From Marinicella algicola (GTDB lineage Bacteria > Pseudomonadota > Gammaproteobacteria > Xanthomonadales > Marinicellaceae), in assembly GCF_028401385.1 (NCBI RefSeq), contig NZ_JAQOMR010000001.1, positions 2,296,501 through 2,360,500 of the forward strand: a stretch of 64,000 bases of DNA. Direction: 5' to 3'. Positions within the stretch are counted from its first letter, which is position 1; each line of letters begins with the position of its first letter. The notes below the pieces were generated by a model, which did no database searches, had not been told where the DNA came from, and worked only from the letters and a program-made list of their open reading frames with translations. The translations under genes were made by a program, and so were the position numbers. This document shows positions 20,477-28,945 of the stretch, piece by piece.

Positions 20477-21365
20477 ATGCCGGAATTGCCCGAAGTCGAA
20501 ACCGTCCGTCGCGGACTGGCGCCTGCCATGGAGGGCCGCCGGATCGAAAAACTCGTCCTCAACCGCGCCGACCTTCGCTTTCCCTTTCCTGAAAACCTTG
20601 TCGAGACTGTGGAGAGAAAGACGATTGTCGCGCTGGGTCGCCGCGCGAAATACCTGCTGATCGACCTCGATGACGGCATGACGATCATCGCTCATCTCGG
20701 CATGTCCGGCTCCTGGCGGGTCGAGGAGGCAGACAATGCGCAACTGCCTGGCTGGTTTCATGCGCCGCGCAATGTCAATGCGCTGCATGATCATGTGGTG
20801 TTTCAATTGAGCGGGTCGCCGGCAAGGCGCGTCATCTATAATGACCCACGTCGCTTCGGCTTCATCAAGCTTTCGCCGAAATCCGAGCTTGAGGCCGATC
20901 CCGGCTTTGCCGGCCTCGGACCGGAGCCGACCGGCAACCGCCTGGATGCCGCATACCTGGCCACCCGCTTCGTCGGCAAAACCCAGGCCATCAAGAGTGC
21001 TCTGCTCGACCAGCGTAATATCGCGGGCCTCGGCAATATCTATGTCTGCGAAGCGTTGTGGCGGGCAAGGCTCTCGCCGTTCCGTGCCGCCGGTCACCTC
21101 GTCACGCCAACGGGAAGGCCGAAAGGCGGCCTGAAAACCCTCGTTCCCGCCATCCGCGCGGTCATCACCGAGGCCATTGAAGCAGGAGGCTCGACGCTGC
21201 GCGACCATCGCAAGACCGACGGAACGCTCGGCTATTTCCAGCATTCCTTCTCCGCTTATGACCGCACCGGCTCCCTTGCCCGCACGCGGATTGCAGCGGC
21301 ACTATAGCGCGCGCCGTCCAAGCCGGCCGGTCGACTTTTACTGCCCGGCCTGCCAGAAGGGCTAG
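20477..21365 (+). CDS. mutM: Formamidopyrimidine-DNA glycosylase, 3' end frameshifted
   Basis: MutM (Fpg) excises 8-oxoguanine and formamidopyrimidines. The N-terminus [13 protein letters not shown] carries the catalytic proline, followed by the beta-lyase lysine region and the H2TH helix [17 protein letters not shown]. As written the frame stops early at 21305. Adding one C at 21273-21275 and one T at 21336-21339 restores the zinc finger (PCPHADC and FYCPACQKG) and a 296-residue protein. The finger is required for DNA binding, so the break would be inactivating if real. The corrected stop overlaps that of the convergent dehydrogenase gene. Confidence 0.9.
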
Positions 21366-22355
21366 CGCCGCTCGATCGGGTGAAGTGCTGCGCCCTTCTC
21401 CTCGAAGGCCGTGATATTGCCGATGGTGGTGCGGGCAATATTGTAAAGCGCCTCTTCGGTGAAGAAGCCCTGATGGCCAGTGATCAGCACATTGGGGAAT
21501 GTCAGAAGCCGCGCGAAAATATCATCGCGGATCACCGTCGAGGACAGATCCCGGAAAAACAGGTCCTCTTCTTCCTCGTAGACATCGAGAGCCAGCGCAC
21601 CGATTCTGCCCCGACTTCAGCCCTTCGATGACGGCCAGCGTGTCGATGACACCGCCGCGGCTGGTATTGACCAGCATGCGGCAGCGCTGCATGGCGTTGA
21701 TCGCATCCTCGTCGATGAAATGCCGCGTCTCGGGCGTCAGCGGGCAATGCAGCGTGATGATCTCGGAGCGTTCCAGCAGTTCGTCCTTGTCGACATAGCG
21801 CGCGCCGAGAGCCACGGCCTCGTCATTGGGATAGGGATCGAAGGCGAGGATATTGCAGCCAAAGCCGCTGAATGCCCGCATTACGTTCCGGCCGATACCG
21901 CCAGTGCCGACGATTCCAACCGTCTTGCCGTGCAGATCGAAACCGAGAAGGCCATTGAGCGCAAAATTGCCTTCCCGCACCCGGTTATAGGCACGATGAA
22001 TCTTGCGGTTCAGCGTCATCACCAGCGCCAGCGTATGTTCCGCGATCGCGTAAGGCGAATAGGAGGGAACACGGGCTGTAGCAATCTGCAGATCATCCGC
22101 CGCAGTCAGGTCGAGCCGGTTGAAGCCGGCGCATCTGAGCGCCACAAGCTTTACCCCAACCTCTTTAAGTTCAGAAAGCGTCGAGGCCCCGAGATCATCG
22201 TTGACGAAGGCGCAAACGGCTTTTGAGCCAGCTGCGATCCTGGCCGTCGGCGCATGCAGCGCCGCCTCGGTGAACACCAGTTCGTGGCGTCCCTCATTGG
22301 CGGCTTTGAGAAAGTCTTCGTCATAGGGTTTTGCGGAAAAGACAGTGACACGCAT
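21362..22355 (-). CDS. D-2-hydroxyacid dehydrogenase (D-lactate dehydrogenase type), frame broken once
   Basis: An NAD-dependent 2-hydroxyacid dehydrogenase resembling fermentative D-lactate dehydrogenase. Start [15 protein letters not shown] at 22355; upstream in-frame codons lack similarity. Motifs are the catalytic arginine region [12 protein letters not shown], the nucleotide fold [13 protein letters not shown], the glutamate region [12 protein letters not shown] and, in the second frame, [11 protein letters not shown] with the catalytic histidine. The break near 21605-21612 needs one base removed (LKSG then [13 protein letters not shown]), giving 330 residues. This is one of only three clear insertions in the window and lies beside a GAATC sequence. 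Confidence 0.86.
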
Positions 22356-22524
22356 GTTTTTGCCCGTTGTGCTGGGCCCGCCGGGATATCGGCAGGCGCC
22401 GGATGAAATCATATGCTCTTGAAGTTTAGAACGCACCGGCATAATGGCAATGGTACCGGACGCCGCAGGTTGCCAAAGCTATCATAAAGCGCCGGGCTAG
22501 ACGGGACTTTTCAACAATTCAACA

Positions 22525-22553
22525 TTGACGGACAGTCCATTTGGCTTTATATG
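22525..22553 (+). promoter_or_regulatory. Candidate sigma-70 promoter of rpsT
   Basis: A -35 element TTGACG at 22525-22530 and a -10 element TATATG at 22548-22553 are separated by 17 bases, matching the housekeeping sigma consensus well. It would give a leader of about 115 bases before rpsT. This is seen by eye only; no transcript start is known. Confidence 0.5.
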
Positions 22554-22676
22554 CCCGCCCACAGTATTGAAAGCTGATCGTAGCTTCATCAATTGCTCCC
22601 GGCAGAAAAGCGATCTGAGCCTTACGGCGCGCCGCCGATGTCGGAGCTTGCGACCAAATTCGAAGAGAGACTTTAA

Positions 22677-22943
22677 ATGGCCAATACAACTTCGGCGAAA
22701 AAGGCGACGCGCAAAATGGCCCGCCGTACCGCCATCAACAAGTCCCGCCGCTCGCGTGTTCGCGGCTACGTCCGCAAGGTTGAAGAGGCGCTTGCAGCCG
22801 GCAATCTTGACGAGGCGAAGGAAGCACTGAAGGTGGCCGAGCCTGAAATCGCACGCGCTGCCAGCAAGGGTGTCCTGCACCGTAACACGGCATCGCGGAA
22901 GGTTTCGCGCCTTACCCAGCGGGTTAAGACGCTGTCTGCCTAA
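22677..22943 (+). CDS. rpsT: 30S ribosomal protein S20
   Basis: S20 binds 16S rRNA early in 30S assembly. The 88-residue protein is strongly basic with the family pattern [17 protein letters not shown] and [19 protein letters not shown], and a C-terminal helix ([16 protein letters not shown]). Length is normal. It is followed within 30 bases by a strong intrinsic terminator and then by the long dnaA leader, the rpsT-dnaA order typical of Hyphomicrobiales. Confidence 0.96.
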   Translation: MANTTSAKKATRKMARRTAINKSRRSRVRGYVRKVEEALAAGNLDEAKEALKVAEPEIARAASKGVLHRNTASRKVSRLTQRVKTLSA

Positions 22944-22970
22944 ACAAGCGCGCATCGATTAGATTTTGAA

Positions 22971-22995
22971 AACCCGGCCACTGGCCGGGTTTTTT
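22971..22995 (+). terminator. Rho-independent terminator of rpsT
   Basis: A perfect hairpin with arms AACCCGGCC (22971-22979) and GGCCGGGTT (22983-22991), a three-base loop ACT, and a following T tract. It closes the rpsT transcript and separates it from the dnaA leader. Confidence 0.9.
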
Positions 22996-23738
22996 GTTTG
23001 TCTTCATAGGCTTGGCCTGCATGACAATCACATTTCAGATACATGTCACAAAAATGACGACTTTTAGTTAATAAATTCAGATGCTTACAAGAGGTCCACC
23101 ATACTCCGGCAATTTTCGGTATCGTTTTGGACGTCCATGACACGTCAAGTCATTTTATTTTTTGTGGCCGATTCGCGCTTTGAAATTGAGTGAGTTCTGA
23201 ATCTAGTTGATTCAACAGCGATTCTTTTCCGACCGGCTCCGGCGAGTCAAAATCGCCTCTCTGAGTCAATGCAGCCAGCGTCGATTTGAGTAAAAATCCT
23301 TGTTGAAATTGTCCACCGTTATTGCCTAAATGGCTTCCACATCAGCGGACGGATTGAGCTCTCGCACTCGCGGGAGGGGCGTGTTCTCAAGGAGCGCGTT
23401 GTCTTCCTGAAGCTGGAAGCGTGACCGTTTTGGTTTCGCTCTTCCAACAATCTCAGATTTCGCACTGGTTTGCATCAAAACCGGTACGGTTTTTTGTGCC
23501 CTTTTTAGGCATGTAAAATTGAGGAACGGGCAACAGGAGCCAGAAACGCATATCGGACACTTTGCAGTCGGCATCACCCAATACGAGGAAGGGAATGCAG
23601 GTTCCGCGAAGATGGTCCCAAGCCCGGCAATGACCGGGCAATTCAAAAAGGCCTTTTGCGAAAGGCCGAAGGATGAAACAGGCCGCAAGCGCATTGTCCG
23701 CTTGCGCCAGGGTGATGAAATTTGAAAGGCGGCAGAGA
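22996..23738 (+). other. Long dnaA leader region without a recognised gene
   Basis: About 740 bases, more AT-rich than the flanks in its first half, between the rpsT terminator and dnaA. No convincing coding frame is present: small open frames on both strands between 23326 and 23930 look like noise. It contains a dense group of GANTC sites (23170-23267). No consensus DnaA box (TTATNCACA) was found; TTGTCCACC near 23308 is the closest and mismatches at two or more positions. It probably holds the dnaA promoter and a long 5' untranslated region. Confidence 0.6.
23170..23267. promoter_or_regulatory. Cluster of six GANTC sites upstream of dnaA
   Basis: GANTC, the CcrM methylation site of alphaproteobacteria, occurs at 23170, 23199, 23209, 23220, 23244 and 23263 (GATTC, GAATC, GATTC, GATTC, GAGTC, GAGTC). 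By chance one would expect about one per 250 bases or fewer. In Caulobacter the methylation state of GANTC sites in the dnaA promoter controls its transcription. A similar cell-cycle role here is inference. Confidence 0.55.
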
Positions 23739-25290
23739 ATGAGAACGAGAATGGTGGCCCCGAGCACTGAGCAGAACGCAGGCGTTTCGGAGGTTTGCAG
23801 GGAAGAGCACGATGAAACACCAGACGCTGCCTTGAACACCGACAATCTGTTTTTCGAGCGCTTCTGCACGGCGCTCAAGGCCCATGTGGGCACCGACGTC
23901 TACGCCAGTTGGTTCGGTCGCTTGAAACTTCACCCGTCCTCTTCAAAGAGCGTTCTTCGATTTTCGGTGCCAACCGCCTTTCTGAAATCATGGATCAACA
24001 ATCACTATCTTGATCTGCTGGCGGAAATCGCCCGCTCCGAACGCCCGCAGTTGCTGAAGGTCGAAATTCTCGTACGCTCGGCAACACGGGCTCAGCCCGC
24101 GCCGGTCGCCGCCGAGAAGCCTAAACTGCGTCAGACGCAGCAGACACCAGCCGCCCGCCCGATGCCGCGCGCGCAGAACGACCAGCCGGTGATGCACGAA
24201 CCCGAGAGCAACCCGGCGCGCGGCTCTTTCGGCGGCGGACAGACGGTGTTCGGATCGCCGCTCGATCCGTTCTTCACTTTCGACAGCTTTGTTGAAGGAG
24301 CATCAAACAGGGTGGCCTTCGCTGCCGCGAAAACCATTGCTGAATCATCAATGGCAGCCGTACGCTTCAATCCGCTGTTCATTCACTCGTCTGTCGGGCT
24401 TGGCAAAACGCATCTTCTGCAGGCAATCGCCAATGCTGCGCTTGCCGCGCCTGAAAAACAGCGCGTGGTCTATCTGACGGCTGAATACTTCATGTGGAAG
24501 TTTGCGACCGCGATCCGTGACAATGACGCGCTGACTCTCAGGGATCTCGCTCAGGAACATCGATTTGCTGGTCATTGATGACATGCAGTTCCTGCAAGGC
24601 AAGATGATCCAGCACGAGTTCTGCCACTTGCTGAACACTTTGCTCGACAGCGCCAAACAGGTTGTCGTCGCAGCAGATCGCGCGCCCTGGGAACTGGAAT
24701 CGCTCGACCCGCGCGTCCGCTCTCGCCTGACCGGCGGTGTTTCGCTGGAAGTCGAGGCCCCCGATTACACGATGCGGCTAGAGATGCTGAAGCGCCGTCT
24801 TTCTATGGCGCAGCAGGAAGATCCTTCTATCGATATCCCGACAAGCGTGCTCGAACATGTTGCCGACAAGGTTACGGCAAGCGGTCGTGAGCTCGAAGGC
24901 GCGTTCAACCAGCTTCTGTTCCGCCGCTCATTCGAGCCGAACCTTTCGATCGAGCGCGTCGACGAGCTGCTCGTTCATCTGGTGGGAACGGGCGAACCGA
25001 GACGCGTCAGGATCGAGGACATCCAGCGCGTCGTCGCCCGCCATTATTGCGTGACTCGGCAGGAGCTTGTTTCCAATCGCCGCACGCGCGTAATCGTAAA
25101 GCCACGGCAAATCGCGATGTTTCTCGCCAAGACGATGACGCCGCGGTCCTTTCCCGAGATCGGCCGCCGGTTCGGTGGTCGCGATCACACCACCGTTCTC
25201 CACGCCGTGCGCAAGATCGAGGATCTTCTCGACAAGGACCAGAAGCTTTCGCAGGAAGTCGAGCTTTTGAAGCGGCTGATCAACGAATAG
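23739..25290 (+). CDS. dnaA: Chromosomal replication initiator protein DnaA, frame broken once
   Basis: DnaA opens oriC and loads helicase. Domain I carries the [10 protein letters not shown] and [14 protein letters not shown] motifs, followed by a low-complexity linker. The AAA+ domain has Walker [17 protein letters not shown] and Walker [14 protein letters not shown]. Domain IV has [15 protein letters not shown]. The start is uncertain among ATGs at 23715, 23739 and 23751. The frame breaks at GATCTCGCTC (24543-24551), where removal of one base (for example [19 protein letters not shown]) restores about 516 residues. A genuine break between Walker A and B would be lethal, so it is read as a sequence error. 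Confidence 0.92.
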
Positions 25291-25327
25291 ATTTGTCCGT
25301 CCGCGTCATGCGATGGCTAAAATGCTC

Positions 25328-25350
25328 AGGGCGACCGAGACGGTCGCCCT
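25328..25350. terminator. Hairpin between convergent dnaA and spike-locus genes
   Basis: Perfect arms AGGGCGACC (25328-25336) and GGTCGCCCT (25342-25350) with a five-base loop, followed on the plus strand by TTGTTTCATTTT. The position, 38 bases after the dnaA stop and 14 before the end of the opposing gene, suits a bidirectional terminator. Confidence 0.65.
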
Positions 25351-25363
25351 TGTTTCATTTTGG

Positions 25364-25702
25364 TCAAGAGAACCGTTCCGTCGGTGTTTCCGGTTTCGGC
25401 GCCACCTCAAAACCAGCAAGCCCTGCTGGAAGCACGGCGTCTTCGGCCATGCGAATATTGACGTGATAGCCGGAAACCGGGTCTGTGACGGGATATTCAA
25501 ACCCGTCTTCGTAGGTTTCAATCTCACCTGTCGGGGCATAGACAAGGCCATCACAGTCGGCACCCACGGGTTTGATGATCAGCATGCCCTTGGGCAGGCC
25601 GCTGTCACGATATTCCAGCGCATCCGGAACGTCAGCGCCTGCGGTTACCAGCACCGAATGCGCCTCGGCGTGATCTGCGAATCTGAGATAAAAATCACGC
25701 AT
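25364..25702 (-). CDS. Small phage-type hypothetical protein, last gene of spike locus
   Basis: A 112-residue protein starting MRDFYLRFADHAEAHSV at 25702, overlapping the end of the fibre gene by 8 bases. Composition is acidic, with no membrane segment or signal peptide. Short segments such as LPKGMLIIKPVGADCDG and VTDPVSGYHVNIRM resemble the small conserved proteins at the ends of phage tail or neck modules, but I cannot assign a family. Translation coupling with the preceding gene makes it a member of the same locus. Function unknown. Confidence 0.6.
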   Translation of the reverse strand: MRDFYLRFADHAEAHSVLVTAGADVPDALEYRDSGLPKGMLIIKPVGADCDGLVYAPTGEIETYEDGFEYPVTDPVSGYHVNIRMAEDAVLPAGLAGFEVAPKPETPTERFS

Positions 25703-26867
25703 AGGGCACCGCCTTTGCCTGAAGGTCTGCATTTGTCATCCGGAAGGGCCAGATGACGATCTGATCATACCAAACATTGGCAAAGCCAGACGACGCGTTG
25801 CGCGCAATGAGGACGGAAGACAGGTCTGCACTTTGCGGGCCGGAGCCAGTTCTGATGACCCCATCACCGGAATAAACGCCTTCAAGATTGAGGCTATCCC
25901 AGGCCGAGATTACCCCGAACTTCGGGAGCGGCTGGGCTATGGACGCCAGGACATAACCTGGCATTCCGCCCTTGATCTGCACGCCATTGCTGGCGAGAAC
26001 AAACAGATAATCTCCGCCGCCCGGGCCACTGAGAAGCCAGCCGGATCCGCCCGTTCCGGTTCCGTAAATCCTCTCGCCCTGGAGCAAGACACTGACCTCG
26101 CCACGCCGCAGCAATGCCGCGAGCGCTTCGGAAAGCTGCGCCTTGTCAGCAGGACGGGTCACCGCGCTTCCCGCTGTCGGGATATATGACGTTGCCCCGA
26201 CCTCGCTTTCAACTTGCGGAAACGCCACCAGAATATCTATGGCGTAAGCGTCACTTGAATCCGGGGTATTATTCGTCAATCCGACATTGTAATTCCCCGT
26301 CACCCGGGATTCCGAATACCGTGTCCATTCGTCTGTTGCCGTGTGCACTGTTTGAACGCTGCTTCCGACGGTTATGGAAAAATCCTTCAGGCTTTCGCTG
26401 TATTTCTTCGCAAACAAGGAGGCCGTAACAGAGACCCCTTGATTGATGGAGTGCAACAGCACGTAAGTGAGGCTCGCCGCCGGCATCTCTACCCGGTAAA
26501 CATTGCCGGTCTGCCCATCCGGACCGATCTCGTCGGGCATATGGGTAACGGTCGTATTTGCGCCCCTGCTCAAAAGAGTGATGTCCTTGTTGAGGCACAA
26601 ATTCGTCGCCGGCCCCTCAAGCAGCAATTGCCGCCGCCCATTGGTGTAATCAAAGCGCGGAACATCTACCGCAGCGGTATGGATCAGCCCGTCAGCGCCG
26701 ACATAGGTCGCCTCACCCGGCCGGGTAAAGGTGATCAGATTATCAAGGGTAACGGTCGTGAGTGTCGTCAGGTCTGAGGGTAAGGCAGGCGCAATATCGG
26801 CGGAGGCAACCACTGTAAGGGCATACTGGCTGCTAGCGGCATCAACAACAGCGGCGGGGCCCAGCAT
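25695..26867 (-). CDS. Phage/GTA head-spike fibre-like protein
   Basis: A 390-residue protein with the widespread phage fibre motif: TFTRPGEATYVGADGLIHTA, then DVPRFDYTNGRRQLLLEG and TNLCLN near residues 48-95. This motif typically precedes concanavalin-like carbohydrate-binding folds, and the rest is beta-rich (GSGWLLSGPGGGDYLF, VWYDQIVIWPF). Placed directly after a Rcc01079-type spike base gene, it corresponds to the fibre (GhsB) of the Rhodobacter gene-transfer-agent head spike, which binds capsule. The equivalence is by position and motif, not by full alignment. GGAGGCGGAG lies upstream of the ATG. Confidence 0.68.
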   Translation of the reverse strand: MLGPAAVVDAASSQYALTVVASADIAPALPSDLTTLTTVTLDNLITFTRPGEATYVGADGLIHTAAVDVPRFDYTNGRRQLLLEGPATNLCLNKDITLLSRGANTTVTHMPDEIGPDGQTGNVYRVEMPAASLTYVLLHSINQGVSVTASLFAKKYSESLKDFSITVGSSVQTVHTATDEWTRYSESRVTGNYNVGLTNNTPDSSDAYAIDILVAFPQVESEVGATSYIPTAGSAVTRPADKAQLSEALAALLRRGEVSVLLQGERIYGTGTGGSGWLLSGPGGGDYLFVLASNGVQIKGGMPGYVLASIAQPLPKFGVISAWDSLNLEGVYSGDGVIRTGSGPQSADLSSVLIARNASSGFANVWYDQIVIWPFRMTNADLQAKAVPYA

Positions 26868-26967
26868 CTCCGCCTCCCTCGGGCAGGGCCTGATAAAACG
26901 GTGTCAGCCAAAACCCCTGCGCCCTGTTCAGGCGATCAATCAGCGATATCCTGTTTGTGATCCTCAT
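26842..26967 (-). CDS. 41-residue overlapping frame between spike base and fibre genes
   Basis: This frame starts at ATG 26967, overlapping the spike-base stop as ATGA, and ends 26 bases inside the fibre gene. It reads MRITNRISLIDRLNRAQGFW and then LTPFYQALPEGGGD. Overlaps at both ends are the style of phage operons and argue for translation, but at 41 residues it may be chance. No similarity recognised. Confidence 0.4.
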   Translation of the reverse strand: MRITNRISLIDRLNRAQGFWLTPFYQALPEGGGDAGPRRCC

Positions 26968-27227
26968 ACCAGCCCCACCAAAGCCCCGGCCGTGGTGCCC
27001 GTGGCAAGCACATGACTGATGCGAACGGGCAGAATGAACCCCGAAGGCAAGTTTTCAAAGGTCAGGGTTTCTCCGGAAATCAGCGTCGCCGAAAGATTGC
27101 CGGAGATGCCGATATAAAGCGCCCGTGTGACTTCCTCGAGTGGCAATGCGTCATCAGCAGTGATCGAGAATCCGCTATAGGCCGGGCTTGTCGGTGTTGC
27201 ATTGCGAGTAGCAAAACGGTCTGTCAT
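26964..27227 (-). CDS. Spike base protein, RCAP_Rcc01079 family
   Basis: An 87-residue beta-rich protein with the family pattern LPLEEVTRALYIGISGNLSATL, FENLPSGFILPVRISHVLATGTTA and a hydrophobic end. The family is named for Rcc01079 (GhsA), the head-spike base of the Rhodobacter capsulatus gene transfer agent, encoded away from the main GTA cluster. AAGGAGAACTG precedes the ATG at 27227. The gene is divergent from xseA, 112 bases away, and leads a tightly overlapped minus-strand operon of three or four genes. No capsid, portal or terminase genes are nearby. Confidence 0.75.
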   Translation of the reverse strand: MTDRFATRNATPTSPAYSGFSITADDALPLEEVTRALYIGISGNLSATLISGETLTFENLPSGFILPVRISHVLATGTTAGALVGLV

Positions 27228-27339
27228 CTCAGTTCTCCTTGATAGGTTCGCTTAGGACAGATTGTGCCAGAGCCACAGGCAGCGGGAATTTACGGGGAAC
27301 GCCGGTGAAAGACGGGGACGGATCGGCTAAACTGGCGCC

Positions 27340-28804
27340 ATGAGTAACCTGTTTGACACCGAATCAGCCAGCAATCTGACCGAGTTCACGGTCTCGGAGC
27401 TTTCCGGCTCCATCAAGCGCACCGTCGAGGACCGTTTCGACCGGATCCGGCTTCGTGGCGAGATTTCGGGCTATCGCGGCCCGCATTCTTCCGGCCATGC
27501 CTATTTTTCACTGAAGGACGAACGCTCCCGCATCGATGCAGTCATCTGGCGCGGCGTGTTTTCCAGCCTCAAGATCAAGCCGGAAGAAGGCATGGAGGTG
27601 ATCGCGACCGGCAAGGTCACGACCTTCCCCGGCGCCTCGAAATACCAGATCGTGGTGGAATCGCTGGAACCTGCAGGCGCCGGCGCGCTGATGGCGCTTT
27701 TGGAAGAGCGCCGCAAAAGCTCGCCGCCGAAGGGCTTTTTGACGAGAACTCCAAAAAGCCGGTTCCGTTCATGCCGCGCGTCGTCGGTGTCGTGACCTCG
27801 CCGACCGGGGCCGTCATCCGCGATATTCTCCACCGCATCACCGATCGCTTTCCGGTTCATGTCGTGGTCTGGCCGGTCAAGGTGCAGGGCGAAGGCTCCG
27901 GCGATGCCGTGGCCGCTGCCATTCGCGGCTTCAATGCCTGCACGCCGGACGGCCCGGTCAAGCGCCCGGACGTGGTGATCGTTGCACGCGGCGGCGGCTC
28001 GCTGGAAGACCTCTGGGGTTTTAATGATGAGGCCGTGGTGCGCGCGGCTCATGAAAGCGATATTCCGCTGATCTCCGCTGTTGGACACGAGACCGACTGG
28101 ACACTGATCGACCACGCTGCCGACTATCGCGCGCCGACACCGACGGGTGCCGCCGAACGCGCGGTCCCGGTGAAGGCTGAACTGGTCGCAGATCAGGCCC
28201 GAACCACGGCCCGTCTTTCCTCCGCGATGGCCCGCCTGATGGATTTCCGCCGCCAGACACTCACGGGTCTGGCGCGCGGCCTGCCCTCTCTCGACCAGTT
28301 GCTGGCCCTGCCGCGCCGCCGTTTCGATGAAGCGGGCCTGCGGCTGACGCGGGCGCTGGAGCTTAACACCATCAACAAGCGCCGGACGTTTGAGCGCAGC
28401 GTCTCCGGGCTTTCGGGCATGCCGCAGCGGCTCGCAATGATCATGGCGCGTGACCGCGAGCAGGTTTCCGTTCTGGCAGCACGCGCCGATACCGCAATTT
28501 CAGCACAGCTGAAAACCCACCGGGCGGCCATTGCGGGCCAGCAAAGGGTGCTGAATTCGCTGTCCTACAAGAATGTGCTGGCGCGCGGCTTTGCCGTGAT
28601 CCGCGACGGTGAAAACCAGCCCGTCTCACACGCCTCCGGCCTGGGTCCCGGCACAGGCATCGAGATTGAATTTTCCGATGGCCGTGTCAGCGCGACGACC
28701 GTCGAAGGCGTTGCTGCACCGGAGCCAAAGACGGAAAAGCCCAAGCCAAAACGCAAAAAACGGCATCAAAACCAAAACCGCCTGAACAGGGCAGCCTGTT
28801 TTAG
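27340..28804 (+). CDS. xseA: Exodeoxyribonuclease VII large subunit, frame broken twice
   Basis: XseA is the catalytic subunit of exonuclease VII, which degrades single-stranded DNA. The OB-fold is seen in [19 protein letters not shown] and [23 protein letters not shown]. The catalytic domain has [34 protein letters not shown] and [11 protein letters not shown]. Two A runs (27715-27718 and 28755-28760) each lack one base. Restored, the protein has 488 residues and ends PPEQGSLF at TAG 28802-28804. Without the second correction the frame runs 108 codons too far. The C-terminal QGSLF resembles a sliding-clamp motif. Confidence 0.9.
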
Positions 28805-28945
28805 AGAGTTTTGCAGCCGGGCGGTTTTTATTGGTGATCTTGCGGGCAAGCACGCCCCTCAGGTCTTGCCCGAGGGTTACGCCATCGGGAGGAGCGTGAC
28901 ACCCGATCAATCAAGGGCCAGCCCCACCCACCCGACAACACGGCC

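Noticed and set aside
23300..23320. Possible DnaA box (TTGTCCACC) in the dnaA leader
   Set aside because: At least two mismatches to TTATNCACA and isolated; not enough to call an origin. In rhizobia oriC is usually not beside dnaA.
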